Shown here: positions 46,293-57,608 of the stretch, in pieces
Layout of the letters: every line of letters begins with the position of its first letter
Numbering within the stretch: position 1 is the first letter of the stretch
Translations under genes and position numbers: made by a program
Notes under the pieces: generated by a model
Told to the model about the DNA's origin: nothing
What the model saw: only the letters and a program-made list of their open reading frames with translations
Database searches by the model: none
From: Gigaspora margarita
Taxonomy: Eukaryota > Glomeromycota > Glomeromycetes > Diversisporales > Gigasporaceae
Assembly: GCA_009809945.1 (NCBI GenBank)
Contig: WTPW01000876.1
Location: forward strand, 1 to 64,000
Length of the DNA stretch: 64,000 nucleotides
Direction of reading: 5' to 3'

Positions 46293-46855
46293 GTAAATAA
46301 AAAATAATAATTTTAAAAAAAAAGATAATTTAAAATAAAAAAAATAATTTAAAATAAAAAAAATAATTTTTAAAATCAAGTTAAACCAAATTTGTCATAT
46401 TCAGCTTGTTGGTTAGGTAGTAGTTGTTATTCACCTATTTTATTTTTTCTTTTATATATTTCTCCTTACTTGTTGTAATTTTTCTTGTAGTAGGTTCTTT
46501 CTACTAGAAAGGTTAGAAAAAGAAAGTTTAAAAAGAAGGCAATCTTGATATAGTTAGCACATGCCAGCTAGTAATAGAAGGGAACATATTTTCAGTAAGT
46601 TGAAAATCTAAATTGAGGCAAAATTTGCTAGGCGGGTCACACTTGGATAAAATCGAGTGAGTCTTCTGTTAGTGTAGAATGAAATGTAAATACAGTTCGG
46701 GCCAGCATAAGATATCAATTTTTTTAAAAGCGCCAAATTTTGAGATTTATACTCAAATCTAATTGGCTATTTTTGTATAACAAAAATTCTAATTGGTTAA
46801 AAATCTATAAAAACTATTTTTTTATATATTAAAAGCCAAATTTTTGATTATATAT
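46293..46855. other. A/T minisatellite, then unassigned sequence
   Basis: 46300-46380 is AAAATAATTTAAAATAA repeat. 46390-46720 is of more mixed composition (GGCGGGTCACACTTGG, CAGTTCGGGCCAGCATAAG) and could be an unrecognised element end; no gene is visible. Confidence 0.4.
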
Positions 46856-47176
46856 TACTGTATATTCCAGAAAATAAGCTACTCCGAAAATAAGCAAACC
46901 CCCTGATTTTTTTCAAAAATTTCAAAAAACGCGTTTGCAGTTGCTACATATAAACGTCTAAATTTTACTAAGTAAACCTTAAACGTGCCATTAAGTAAAC
47001 TTGTTCAGGACACTAAAATACACTTAAAGTAAAAATTGCACGTCATTTGGATAACTTTTTATTAGTACGTTTTTCAATTTTTTAAAAAATTCAACAATTT
47101 GAAAATAAGCAACCTCCTGCTTTTTCGTGTAATTTTTGGCCCAAACAAGGTTGCTTATTTTCGGGAATATATGGTA
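46856..47176. mobile_element. MITE, AAATAAGCTACC family
   Basis: Ends TACTGTATATTCCAGAAAAT and the complement of ATTTTCGGGAATATATGGTA, each followed by AAGCWACC-like text. The inner words GTTGCTACATA and AAGTAAACTTGTTCAG are shared with 24193-24690 and 48955-49809. Confidence 0.82.
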
Positions 47177-47389
47177 ACTTTAGAGCCAAATAATTTTTTA
47201 AATTTATAATAAAAATAAAATCTATTTGCAGAATTGTAGTTTAGACTAAAAGCAACAAATTTGTAAGACAGATTTTTTAAAGTTATATGTTAGTAAATTG
47301 TAAGCAATTTTGTATTTATATATAAAAAATAGATATCTTATGAGTGGCATAATAAAGTCTACAGACTCAGAGAGCAGGATTGCTGAATT

Positions 47390-47890
47390 TTTAAAAAAAT
47401 AAAGTTAAAATGAATTAAAATAAAAAAAAATGAGAAAAAAATAATAAAAAAATAATTTAAAAAATAAAATTAAAATGAATTAAAAATAAAAAATAAAACA
47501 ATAATTTAAAAAATAAAAAAATGGAGAAAAAAAACAATAAAAAATAAAGTTAAAATTTTAGTTCCTATTTGACTATCTTATATATATATTTATTTCAGTT
47601 TGTAATAAAATAATTTAAGAAAAACTATTAAAAAAGCACTTCTGAAGTATTTATTTATTCAAATGTAAAAAGCTGGAGAACTAGCATTAATAAATAAGAA
47701 GCAATATTTAAATAAACATATATCTTTTACTGAAATAACAATTACAAAACAATTATTCAATTGATACTTTTTTATATTAATTTTTAAGCTATCCAATCAG
47801 TAATTTATTTCATTCAATTAGAACAAAATTTGCATTCAGCCAATAGGAACTTGGGGAATTAGTAAACCCAAAATTCTGGTTTAAAATGAT
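47390..47890. repeat. A/T minisatellite plus dispersed 330-bp repeat, copy 1
   Basis: 47390-47560 is AAAATAATTTAAAAAATAAA sequence. It runs into a 330-bp stretch (TTTGTAATAAAATAATTTAA; ACTAGCATTAATAAATAAGA; TTAGTAAACCCAAAATTC) that recurs at 58738-59072 with the same kind of A/T minisatellite nearby upstream. Confidence 0.75.
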
Positions 47891-48522
47891 GCAGATCTGT
47901 TTACTAGATCACAAGAATTTTGGATGTAAAAATTGTATATATAAAGTTCTTTATTTTGGATGAATGCATTATATAATTAATTATTTATTTATTTATTTTG
48001 TACTTCTCTCTTTTGTAAGAGAAATATAATGTTAACTACTGAATCAAATTTATCTAATCTAATTAACAACCCAACTGGAATCTTTAAATTAAATTTAACT
48101 TAAAATCAACTTATTATAATAAATTTATTACTTTAAAAATAGTTTATTCTTTTATATATTCATTTTATTTGCTCTTTCCCCTTTCTAAGAGTCCTGTTAA
48201 CTAAAAAATTAACTTTGAAGCCTATATTTGAAGAGGAATACTATATATTCTTTAAAGAGAAAATACTATATATCAAAGTTGGTACTGAAATTCTTTTGTG
48301 CCGAATCTGAAAGTTTCAGGTTACAGATTATAGCTTCTGAAACCTTATTTGAAACTAAAACCTTACCTGAAACCTAAAACCTCATTTGAAACCTAAAACT
48401 TTACCTAAACACCAAAAACTACCCAAATTTCTATATATACTAATTGCATTAATGTATTAAATATATTATAGATTATTATAAAATTTAAATTATAAAATTT
48501 ATATTAATTTCATGATAATCCA
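47891..48522. other. Unassigned A/T-rich stretch
   Basis: Around 48300-48420 the words GAAACCT(T)A and AAAACCTTACCTGAAACC repeat five or six times, a short degenerate tandem repeat. Otherwise nothing is recognised. Confidence 0.45.
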
Positions 48523-48690
48523 AGGAGTATGCCATTTATTACATAATATTTTTTACTTAGTAGCCATTCTCATCTATGTATAGTGTAATCACTTTATCTA
48601 ATTTGGATTGATTAAAATAATATATAGACATGATCACTACCTTTGATCATGTATCCATAGTAAAAATTATGTAATAAATGGCATGCTCCT
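48523..48690. mobile_element. Short palindromic MITE
   Basis: AGGAGTATGCCATTTATTAC and the complement of TAATAAATGGCATGCTCCT pair. The inner GTAGCCATTCTCATC.. and TGATCATGTATCCATAG parts pair weakly. Confidence 0.8.
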
Positions 48691-48774
48691 AATTTCACAA
48701 TAATTGTAGCATGATATATTTATTTTAATTATATATCAAATAAACTAATATAGGCTATGCATCTCTTCAATATA

Positions 48775-48954
48775 CAGTCATTCCCCTCTATAGTCACCTT
48801 TTCTATAGTTACAAACTCTATATAATCATATTTTTTTTCCAACCTTTTTTATTTCTCTCTATATAGCCACAATTGTCTTATAGTTACTATCATAGTTTTT
48901 TGTTAACCAACTATATAATACCTATATAAAATTACCCTCTATAAAATCACAATA
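48775..48954. mobile_element. Pogo-like end, CTATAGTCACA family (left end only)
   Basis: After TA, CAGTCATTCCCCTCTATAGT then CACCTTTTCTATAGTTACA. This matches the left end of 50494-51247. The right end could not be located; the element may be broken by the insertion at 48955. Confidence 0.55.
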
Positions 48955-49809
48955 TACTATATGTATCTGAAAATAGGCTACTATCTAAAATAAGCTACTC
49001 TCATTTGATCAAAAAACTCAAAACATCTTTGATCCAACAATAAGCTACCTATAATTGACAATAGTTACTACATAGAAAAGTTCAAATTCTACTATATAAA
49101 TTAATAATTATTGCTTAAGTAAACTTATTCAGAAGGCATACAAAATTCTGTACTAGGTTTTGTTGATCATGTGATACAGATCTCCTGATCCACAAATCAG
49201 ATTTTTAAAATCAGGTATAATATAACATAATCAGGAAATTTCAAAGCAAACATTTGTTTTGTTAAAAATCATTTATTTCTTGAAAATTTGCATAAGAAAC
49301 TGCCTTTAGTGCACTAACAAAAGTTTTGCTAGACAGTTTTACTATATAGACTCTCTATTTAACACATGACCCTAACCCTAACCCTAATATAATTGAACTT
49401 TAAAGGATTTTGCTGCGCTACATGATCAACAAAACCTGCCACAGAATTTTTTCATACATTCAGAAGATCAAAATACATATATACTAAAATTTTAGCAAGA
49501 TTAAAGAATATTTATTATTTGATTTTTAATTTTTATATTCGACAAGAAAATTAAAAAAATATATTCAATAAATGTAAAAATTAAAAGTTAAATAATAAAA
49601 ACTTTTCTATTATAATTAAATTTTAGATTATATGTATTTTGATCTTTCAAACAAGTTTAGTTAAGCAACAATTATCGACCTACATAGTAAAATCAAGACT
49701 TTACTATGTAGCAATTAACCAAAAATTGATTTTACTCAAAAATAAGCTACCCACATTTTTGTATAGCTTTTTGCCCAAAAAGTTAGCTTATTTCCAGACA
49801 TATATAGTA
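48955..49809. mobile_element. TIR element, AAATAAGCTACC family, with nested MITE
   Basis: Ends TACTATATGTATCTGAAAAT and the complement of ATTTCCAGACATATATAGTA. The inner words GTTACTACATAGAAAAGTTC and CTTAAGTAAACTTATTCAGA are shared with other members. A second TIR element is nested at 49143-49448. Confidence 0.8.
49143..49448. mobile_element. Nested MITE with core module and telomere-like tract
   Basis: Ends AAATTCTGTACTAGG, TTTTGTTGATCATGTG and the complement of CATGATCAACAAAACCTG at the right. Contains CCCTAACCCTAACCCTAA, the longest telomere-like run in the window, and the reversed core (AAGTTTTGCTAGACAGTTTT). Confidence 0.75.
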
Positions 49810-50002
49810 AATATTTAAAAATTTTTTATCTACAATTATCTTTTTAAATTTATAATTTTGATCTATAAATATTTACTTGATTAATAAATAATATGTTTTA
49901 CTATTATATTCCAAGAATGATACTTTTACACTTATACCTGGGTATCAGTGCTACTAGGTCCAGTTTGGGTTTGAATCTAAATATATTTATATGTATTTTT
50001 TG

Positions 50003-50490
50003 GTACTGAACAAGTTTACTTAGTATATAAAGTTAAAATTAATTAGTAAAATTTTGTAAATCATAAGCTTTTATAGATTTTATTAATCAAATTTATAAAA
50101 TCTTATGATTTACCAATTTTTATTAATTAATTTTAACTTATGCACTAAGTAAACTTGTTTAGCATTGAAAAATACATTAATATGGCAGTATTTTTATTTT
50201 ACTTAAAATTTAAAAAATAGATATATAATTTTAGATATATGATTATAAAAGTCAAATTTAAGCATCTTTTCTCCAAATTTCAAATAAAATAAAATAAACA
50301 CTGCCAATTTAATATATTTTAGGTGCTGAACAAATTTACTTAGTACATTAAGTTAGAATTAATTAGTAAAATTTTGTGAATCATAAGAATTTATAGAATT
50401 TATTAATAAAATTCTATAAATCTTATTATTTACAAAATTTTACTAATTAATTCTAACTTCATGCACTAGCAAACTTGCTCAGATCTATAA
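50003..50490. repeat. Array of alternating palindromes, left part
   Basis: The order is P1 (50003-50178), P2 (50170-50330), P1 (50320-50490). P1 is GAACAAGTTTACTTAGT..AATTAGTAAAATTTTGT and its complement. P2 is GGCAGTATTTTTATTTTAC and its complement. The repeat unit P1+P2 is about 320 bp. Confidence 0.75.
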
Positions 50491-50493
50491 ATA

Positions 50494-51247
50494 CAGTCAG
50501 ACCTCTCTATAGTCACACCCTATATAGTCACACCTCTATATAAGCACCCAATATTATGCGACGGACTTAAAACATAGTAAAAAACCTCATTATAGTCACA
50601 AATCACCTATAATCACTATCACAAAAAAATTTTGATTTTTTATCAATTTTATAAATAAAAAACCCTCGTTATAATCACAAATTTTGACTAAATATAGATT
50701 ATAACATCTGATTGGCCAATATTCATATTCATGTTTATTTAAAATATTCTATTAAAAATTCTTAAAGGTTTGACAACAAATAACTTTTGATACAGTGGTC
50801 CGATTTGGATGAAACAACTACCAAAATGTCCGTCTCGATGAGACGATTCTAATGAGCCTAAGATCGCTAAAATCCAATCACAGGCTCCTGTGATCGTTAA
50901 GGAATTGTGTCACTTCACATATTTAAGAATTGATTAAATTTAACATCTAAATAAAAAATCCTTAATGATATTAGCATTTTGTAGCTAAATTTGGACGATT
51001 ACAGACTCTTTAGAATTGTCTCAATGATTCAAACACTTGTCATTTTATCCAAATTGGGGCTACTGGATCAAAAGTTTTTCACTATCAAAAATTTTAAATT
51101 TTTAATAGTATTTCAAATATGCGTAAATATATTACTTATTGACATTGGGTCATGTGACCATAACAGGGTATTTTATTTATAGTCACACCTCTATACAATC
51201 ATCAAAATAGGGCGCGACCAACTTGTGATTATAGAGAGGTCTGACTG
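50494..51247. mobile_element. Pogo/Tc1-like MITE with TA duplication
   Basis: Begins CAGTCAGACCTCTCTATAGT and ends ATTATAGAGAGGTCTGACTG, near-perfect TIRs flanked by TA on both sides (50492-50493 and 51248-51249). CTATAGTCACACC words repeat inside both ends. The centre (about 50780-50900) holds one CATCTC/GAGATG module (CCAAAATGTCCGTCTCGATG). No transposase frame; the 63-residue frame at 50991 is unsupported. Confidence 0.9.
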
Positions 51248-51249
51248 TA

Positions 51250-51556
51250 CATTAAATTAGCAAGGTTTATTTTATTTTACTTAAAATTTGAAAAAAAGAT
51301 ACTTAAATTTGACTTTTTGATCAAAATCTAAAATTATGTATCTATTCTCTAAATTTTCAGTAAAATAAAAAATAATACTGCTTAATTAATGTATTTTTTG
51401 ATGCTAAACAAGTTTACTTGGTGCATAAAGTTAGAATTAATTAATAAAAATTTGTGAATCATTATAAAATTTTATAAAATTTAATTAAAAAAATTCTATA
51501 AAATCTTATAATTCATAAAATTTTACTAGCTAATTCTAATTTTATGCACTAACATC
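51250..51556. repeat. Array of alternating palindromes, right part
   Basis: P2 (about 51250-51400) followed by P1 (51397-51556), continuing the order of 50003-50490 across the pogo-like insertion. Confidence 0.72.
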
Positions 51557-51614
51557 AGCAAATTATATATATATATATATTGATTACTAACCAAGTAAGA
51601 TATATATCAATACT

Positions 51615-52080
51615 CAACACTCCTGCCAATTTTTATCGCATAACAAGATAATGACACCAACAACGAAATGATACTATAAAAAAAGATGCAATGAAACAAC
51701 TATAAAGAAAAAAAATAAACTATCACTAACAAAACTACAATATAGCACAAACAAACACGATATTGCACTGGCAAAAGTAACACCTTACCAACAACATTCA
51801 TGCCTTATCTACAACAAGTGGCAGCAACAAACTGACAATAAAACCAAATGAATTATTCTTTGGAGCAAAAAACTTTTCTAGCAAGAATAAGACTGACAAT
51901 GATATCGATAGTGAAAAGAGACAACAGCACCAACGACAAACAGCAACACTATACAAGTAAAAAAAAAGGTTGGTTAAAAAAAAAGTATGTTGATCTATAT
52001 AACAGGAAAGATCTGATCTGGGCTGGAGATCAATCAATCACGTAACCCAGAAAATCTCACCTACATTCTGGCACTCTTGT
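51615..52080. mobile_element. Partial end of the Mutator-like palindromic element
   Basis: Aligns with 3650-4170: AACAAGATAATGACACCAAC, ATATTGCACTGGCAAAAGTA, CAGAAAATCTCACCTACA and the terminal CTGGCACTC. Only one arm is present, and the other side runs straight into the LINE endonuclease. Short frames here are not genes. Confidence 0.8.
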
Positions 52081-52720
52081 TCAGAAGTAGGGCTATTAGT
52101 AAAGAAAAAATAGCAAATGCATCTTACTGGATAGTAGTAAAGGATACATACATACTAAAAGCTGTTTTCAGATTTAAAAAAACAATTCTTGTCATATGGG
52201 TAGGCTACTTCCTACCAAATGACAAAAATATACAAAAAAAAATTTAATAGTATATAACAGAAAATATCACCAAAAGTAAGTAAATATGAGAATAATTGTA
52301 GGAGGTGATTTTAATGCAGAAATAGGAGAAGAAGTAGCCAGAAGCGATACTAGTAATAACAGAGCAGAAAAAGTTATACAAAAGAGCAGACAGACTAAAC
52401 TCCCTCTGATTAGATGGCTACAAAGAGTAGGCTATGCAGAGGCCTATGCAATTATTAACCCACAGATTTTTAAACCAACCTAAACCAATTACAAATCTTG
52501 CTCAAAAATTGACCATATTTAGTTGGACCCAAAATTAAAGGCCTAGTGATAGATAGTAATATAGAACACATGGACCTTGTCACAGAGAGCAATCACAATC
52601 TGATATGGACTAAACTACTGCTAAGCACCATATTTCATACAAACTCAATAGCTAAACAAAATAAAAAATACTCTAGCTACTATAAAATATACCAGTATGA
52701 TAAAATGACTAATTAAAATT
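52080..52720 (+). pseudogene. LINE endonuclease (EEP) remnant
   Basis: YILKAVFRFKKTILVIW and then, after a frame change, IIVGGDFNAEIGEE are the middle of an exonuclease/endonuclease/phosphatase fold; GDFN holds the catalytic Asp and Asn. Further on, DHIWLDPK-like text and VTESNHNLIWTKL correspond to the ..DY/H.. and SDH motifs. The N-terminal strand with its Asn motif is absent. The open 65-codon piece (52286-52483) covers GDFN. Not functional. Confidence 0.82.
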
Positions 52721-53689
52721 AGGAAAACTTCACTTCGCTTCTAGAGAAATACATTGAAGAATTCTAGAAAAAAGAATTAAAAAAAAGGGAGGGAACATAG
52801 TGAAAGGTTAAAAGTAAATTGGATAAATAAAGTATGGGAAAAACTAGCAGAACTTATATGTTAAGCTGCAAATAAGTCAATTCTATACAAGAAAATTAAA
52901 AATACTAGTAAAGAAAAACAAAACCAAATTATTTGGAACCCAAGATACAAATGGATTAAGCAGCTAAGGCATATAGAACATAGAAGATGAGCAAACTTGA
53001 ACTCAACAATCGGAGACATAGACCAGTTCCTAGTAAATACCCAAATTGGACTAATAAATACAAATAACAATACAAAAATTCAAGAAATTAAAGACAGGTA
53101 TACAGCACAATGGTTAGAAAATCTTAAGGAATAGATAAAGATAATAGAGAAAAAATGATCTATAAACAAAAAAACTGAGCAAAAAAAAAGAATAAGAGAA
53201 AACACTGAAAGGAGGTTTGGGATGATAGAGCAAGAGAATAAGAAAATACTCAACAGTGTACTAGAATGACCGTGAAACAAAATAGAGATAGAAAGAATAC
53301 TTATTATACCAGACCATAAATCTAAAAAAAGAAACTGGTATACAAACCTGATAAAGTTAAAAAAATAGTCAATGAATACTTTATGAAATAGTTTAAAGAG
53401 AATTCATGAATCCAGAAAAAGAAAAAGAAGAATGGAGTGAGAAATATGCCCTAAAAAAAATATTCAAAAGATTGGTACAATAATATCTTCAATGAAATTA
53501 AGGAAAGGAATGGAAAGAAATGCTCTAGAAGATCTCTAATAGTTCCACCCCAGGGTTATCTAATATAGGATATACAATTATTAAAAAACTAGATAAGAAA
53601 GCCACAAAACTCCTTCTAGACCTTCTAAACACAATACTAAATGAAGGAGAAATACCAAAGAAATAAAAAATTGGAATGATCTTCCTGAT

Positions 53690-54450
53690 CCCAAAAATGG
53701 CAGAATAGGACTTGCAGCTTGAAAATTCTAGACCGATTATGTTGATAGAAGCAACAAGAAAAGGTCGCATAAGAATTATCCAAAAAAGATGCATATAAAA
53801 TTCTGAAAGGACCAAACTTTGTGGGCCTTCAAGGAGAATGCACCCAGGATCCAATACAAATCATGAATGTCCTAATAGAAGCGGCTAAACAAAAAAAACA
53901 AGGAAATATGGATAACTCTTATAGTCATTAAAAAAGTGTTTGATACCATTGATCTCAAAAGGCTACAATTGGTATTAAAGAGAATCAAAGTTCCTGAAAA
54001 GCTAGAAAAGTTCCTTGTGAATATGTTTACAAATAAACAAGATAAAGTAATTACAAAGTTTGGACTAACAGAAGGCTTTAGCCTAGGTTGTAGAATAGAC
54101 CAAGGAAAGGTGATTTCTCCACTCTTATGGAGAATCTACTTCAATCTGTTACTATATAAACTTCACAAGTGTAAACAAGAGGCAAAAGCAAAAATAGAGT
54201 GCCAATAGAAATAACCCAAGGGAAAATAGAGCAAGAGGAAATACAAGTAGCAGGTCTGGCATATGTGGACGATACTGCCCTATTAGCAAATTCCAAAGCA
54301 AGCATGCAAATACTGGTCAACATAGCAGAATTCTTCTTTCAACTAAACAATATAAAGATTAACAGCAAGAAAACAGAGTTACTAGTGATTAACAGGAAAA
54401 ACAAAATAGAAGAAAAAGCAATTATGATCAAAGAAGGCAGGAAAAAATAA
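53690..54450 (+). pseudogene. LINE reverse transcriptase remnant
   Basis: LENSRPIMLIEATRKG (about 53715) is the fingers motif. FDTIDLKRLQLVLKR (53936) is motif A with the first catalytic Asp. IDQGKVISPLLWRIYFNLLL (about 54095) is motif B. LAYVDDTALLANS (about 54255) is motif C with both Asp of YVDD, followed by INSKKTELLVI (motif D/E). Motifs A to C are intact in sequence, but frame changes at about 53900 and 54200 separate them. The enzyme would copy the element RNA at the nicked target. Confidence 0.9.
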
Positions 54451-54649
54451 TTGCAAAAAAGAAAAAGGAAGTAGCTCAATATCTTGGAGTCTGGCTGATG
54501 GCAACTGACCTCAAACAGACAATTAAGAAAAGGCTAGAAGTTGAAATTAAGCAAATGGCCAATTTGCTTAATAGGAAAAAAAATTTCAATAGAACATATA
54601 AGATATAAGGTAAGTATAGGTATTGTGGTAGAGTTAAGAAAAATTTGGC

Positions 54650-54762
54650 ATACCTCTGAATCTATTGGTCCAAATCAGATGATTTGGTACCATTTGATTC
54701 ATCTCGACAAGATGAATCGAATGGTACCAAATCGTTCAATTTGGATCACAGGATCACAAGTT
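54650..54762. repeat. CATCTC/GAGATG-type module inside the LINE
   Basis: TCTATTGGTCCAAATCAGAT, GGTACCATTTGATTCATCTC and the palindromic partner GATGAATCGAATGGTACC, then TCACAGGATCACAAG. The same layout as the modules at 19255 and 50790. LINE protein text resumes right after it (YNCIVLPRTKYKLN). Confidence 0.6.
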
Positions 54763-55944
54763 ATTTACAATTGTATAGTTTTACCTAGAACCAAATACAA
54801 GTTAAATATGGTAATACTATCTAAGAATGAATGTGACAAATTGCATCAACCAGCAATAAGAATAGCAAAGTGAAAAGCATAACTAGCCTCAACTGCTTTA
54901 AATACTATTCTATTACAAAAGGACATTTGGGAAATTAATTCACTATAGTAGTAGCACACAGAGCATATGATCACAGAATAGGTAATTAGAATAAACAATC
55001 CAAATCTCGTTAGTGATCTCACCAGCTTAACTACTATTAAGATCTACAGTACCCATATGGGCCCTAAACAACAATAAAATTAAAAAGCTAAAATGGAAAA
55101 ACAATCTTAAAGTTGGCATTTTAGCAACAGAAAGGATAGTGGTATTAGTATTAGAAATGCTGAATAGAAAAAAGACTGAACCATAAATGCACATAATAGG
55201 GCAAGCATAGAGATAAGAAACCTACTAAATTCTAAAGATTTGGAAAAAGGTACCCAAGCACTTAATAAATTGAACTTATGGTACCTGGAGCAAATAATTA
55301 CGAGACAGGATAATATCATGCTCACATGGTAGCAAATCAAAAGGGTTCATAGGATAGAAATGAAAAGAAAAATGCCTCAATGGTTTCAAAAACTAGAGCA
55401 AATGGTACTAGAAAACAAAATAACTCACAGTATCAAAGAAAATTTCATACAAGTCAATAAGATAAATGAAACACAATTCAAGCCAGAAAAAAGAAAACTA
55501 TCATACAAAAGATCCAAAAAAGAATAGGTGATAGGAAAAAAGAAAAATAGTATAGGACCATTCTTAGGCAAAGTGAAAATAAATCTTTAAATAAAAAAAT
55601 GTATATATTAGAATAGAAGAAGGCAAATAAAGAAATTTGTCACATAACAACCCCTCAGAATCAAGCATATTCCCTACAAGTAAGATCTTAAAAGTGAAGG
55701 AGAATGAAGTAAAAGATGTGAGTTCTTGGATAAAGCAGAAAAATGAGTGAGCCTGGGCCACAACAATCAGTCTTAAACATCTCAAAAATATGATAGCCCT
55801 AGAAAAAAGACCCACTGAAAGGAAAGAATCCAAAATAGAACATGTGGTACTTACAGAAAATTGGGATGTATATTTGATCTGAAGTACAAAAGAGAATATA
55901 AGAAAACAACAAGAACTCATACAGGCATTAAAGGAAAACCAAGA

Positions 55945-56400
55945 GTATAATAAAATAATTTACTACACAGATGGCTTACTCAGAGAAGAAGGAACAGAGG
56001 ATCACAAAGCAGGATACGGAATAATCCAACTTGATAGTAACAGTACAATAGTTAGAGAACTTAAAGGCAGAATTCAAGGTTGGTTCTTTTTAACAAGATC
56101 TAAACTCATGGCAATTCTGAAAGCAACCCTGGTAACCCCAAGTAATAGCAAATAAACATTTTCACTAATAGCCAAGTAGCGATTCACATAATTACAAGGA
56201 GCCAGAAAAGTAAAACTACAAGAAGCTGGTATAAAATGAAAACCCAGGTATCTTGGAAATGATTGTCAAAATCTTAGACACAAAGAATATAGATATGCAA
56301 CTTCACAAAGTAAAAGTATACATGGGAAATATGCTAAATGACTTAGCAGATAAGGCAGCAAAAAAAGGTGCAAAAGAAAAAGAAGTAATCTCAATTAATA
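55945..56400 (+). pseudogene. LINE RNase H remnant
   Basis: IIYYTDGLL (first catalytic Asp), GYGIIQL, then RSKLMAIL where RAELMAI is usual, IFTNSQVAIH where a DSQ/DSL motif is usual, and NDLADKAAKKG with the last Asp. Two of the four acidic residues are therefore replaced (Glu by Lys, Asp by Asn). Together with stops near 56150-56230 this shows the domain is dead. In living elements it removes the RNA strand after copying. Confidence 0.85.
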
Positions 56401-57608
56401 TAAAGGAAACACAAAGAATAGTGTTAAGACCAACCTGGAACAACATTTCCATTGAAACCCCAATTCGCAGCTTTCTCAAAACACTTACACAAATCTTCTA
56501 CAAAGCAGAATGGGTATTTACCTTATTGCAAAAGATATTACTCATCAAAAGAGAATAGAAAAGCAAGATTGGAAAATCTTTAGAAGTCTGTAGAAAAAAG
56601 AGAAAAAAGAAAAGGCAAGGTCCTACAAAGCGAATAAAAAGTGGGGTTTTTGCCTAAAGAGCCTAAGCGGTTTACTACCCACTCTACAACTATGTAAAAG
56701 AAACCAAGAAAACCTTTAACAAATAACAATATGCTGAAAATTTAAAGAAAAAAAGAATTATTTAAGCACCATACAGCATGTGAAGTTGATGAAGCAAAAG
56801 AGCTAGAGAAAGAGTATTTGATAGTGAATCAAATCTGGTCGAACCTGGATATAGTGCTTAGAAAAAGAATGACAATCAAGAACCTGTACACAAGGCTAAC
56901 TGGAGGAAAAGAAGCAGACAGACACAGAAAAAGAAATTATATAGCAAGAGGGCTAATTGAGTCAGATATAGCATCCTCATTTTTAGCAATGGGGATTACC
57001 ATAAAAGTAGCAGATTTGATCATTACTGAATGGTGAAATAAATGGTACAGTATTTTCCAAGAAGAGATATGGCTTCAATGTTGTAACAATGTTGCAAAAA
57101 TAGGAAAAACAAATAGACATTAACCCCAAAAAAAAGAAAATAAAAAAAGTAAGTTCAGAAGTACAGAAGAAAAGAAGAAGAAAAATCATTTAGGAAAAAG
57201 TATAGATAAAAAAGGAGAAGAAAACCCACTAGAGAGAGTGAAGGATGGACCCAGAAGACAAAAGTCAGAAGATAAAAAGCGGGATAGGTTTAAAAAAAAA
57301 TGGTCTTGGTAATGGAGGAGTTGGAAAATGGATATGGACTGAAAGGTGGTCCAGGTGGAATAAAAATTAAATAAGATCATGATGGCTGTAAATCCAGGCC
57401 AATGAACTGCAGATTCAGTATCTGAGGTAGATACTAAAGAGGCAGCAAGATCAATTCTACCTTGGCAGATTGTACATAGGTACCAAATGGCAACTGGGTG
57501 AGCCATACTTTAGTTTAAAATAGCATAACTATAAATAAAAAACACATGTATCAAACTGCAAACTCTATATTATAAAATAAAGTTGTGACAAAATCATCAA
57601 AAAAAAAT

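Larger units (their letters stand above)
52080..57608 (+). mobile_element. LINE (non-LTR) retrotransposon, 5'-truncated and decayed
   Basis: The order is an endonuclease C-terminal part, reverse transcriptase, RNase H and a C-terminal tail. It ends with AATAAAGTTGTGACAAAATC and an A run at about 57600-57608, as expected of a polyadenylated RNA intermediate. Many stops and frameshifts break it. RNase H after RT places it among RNase H-bearing LINEs (Tad/I-like), known to be common in fungi. The codon region is A-rich on the coding strand, unlike the flanking MITEs. The first part of the endonuclease is missing. Confidence 0.88.

Noticed and set aside
49369..49389. Telomeric repeat CCCTAACCCTAACCCTAA as a chromosome end or fusion site
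   Set aside because: Only three units, located at the same place inside a MITE as telomere-like tracts in sister elements.
50991..51182. 63-residue frame inside the pogo-like MITE as a transposase fragment
   Set aside because: No DDE or helix-turn-helix pattern; it overlaps the non-coding module repeat.
53080..57506. Minus-strand frames rich in Phe, Leu and Ser
   Set aside because: They are antisense shadows of the A-rich LINE coding strand.
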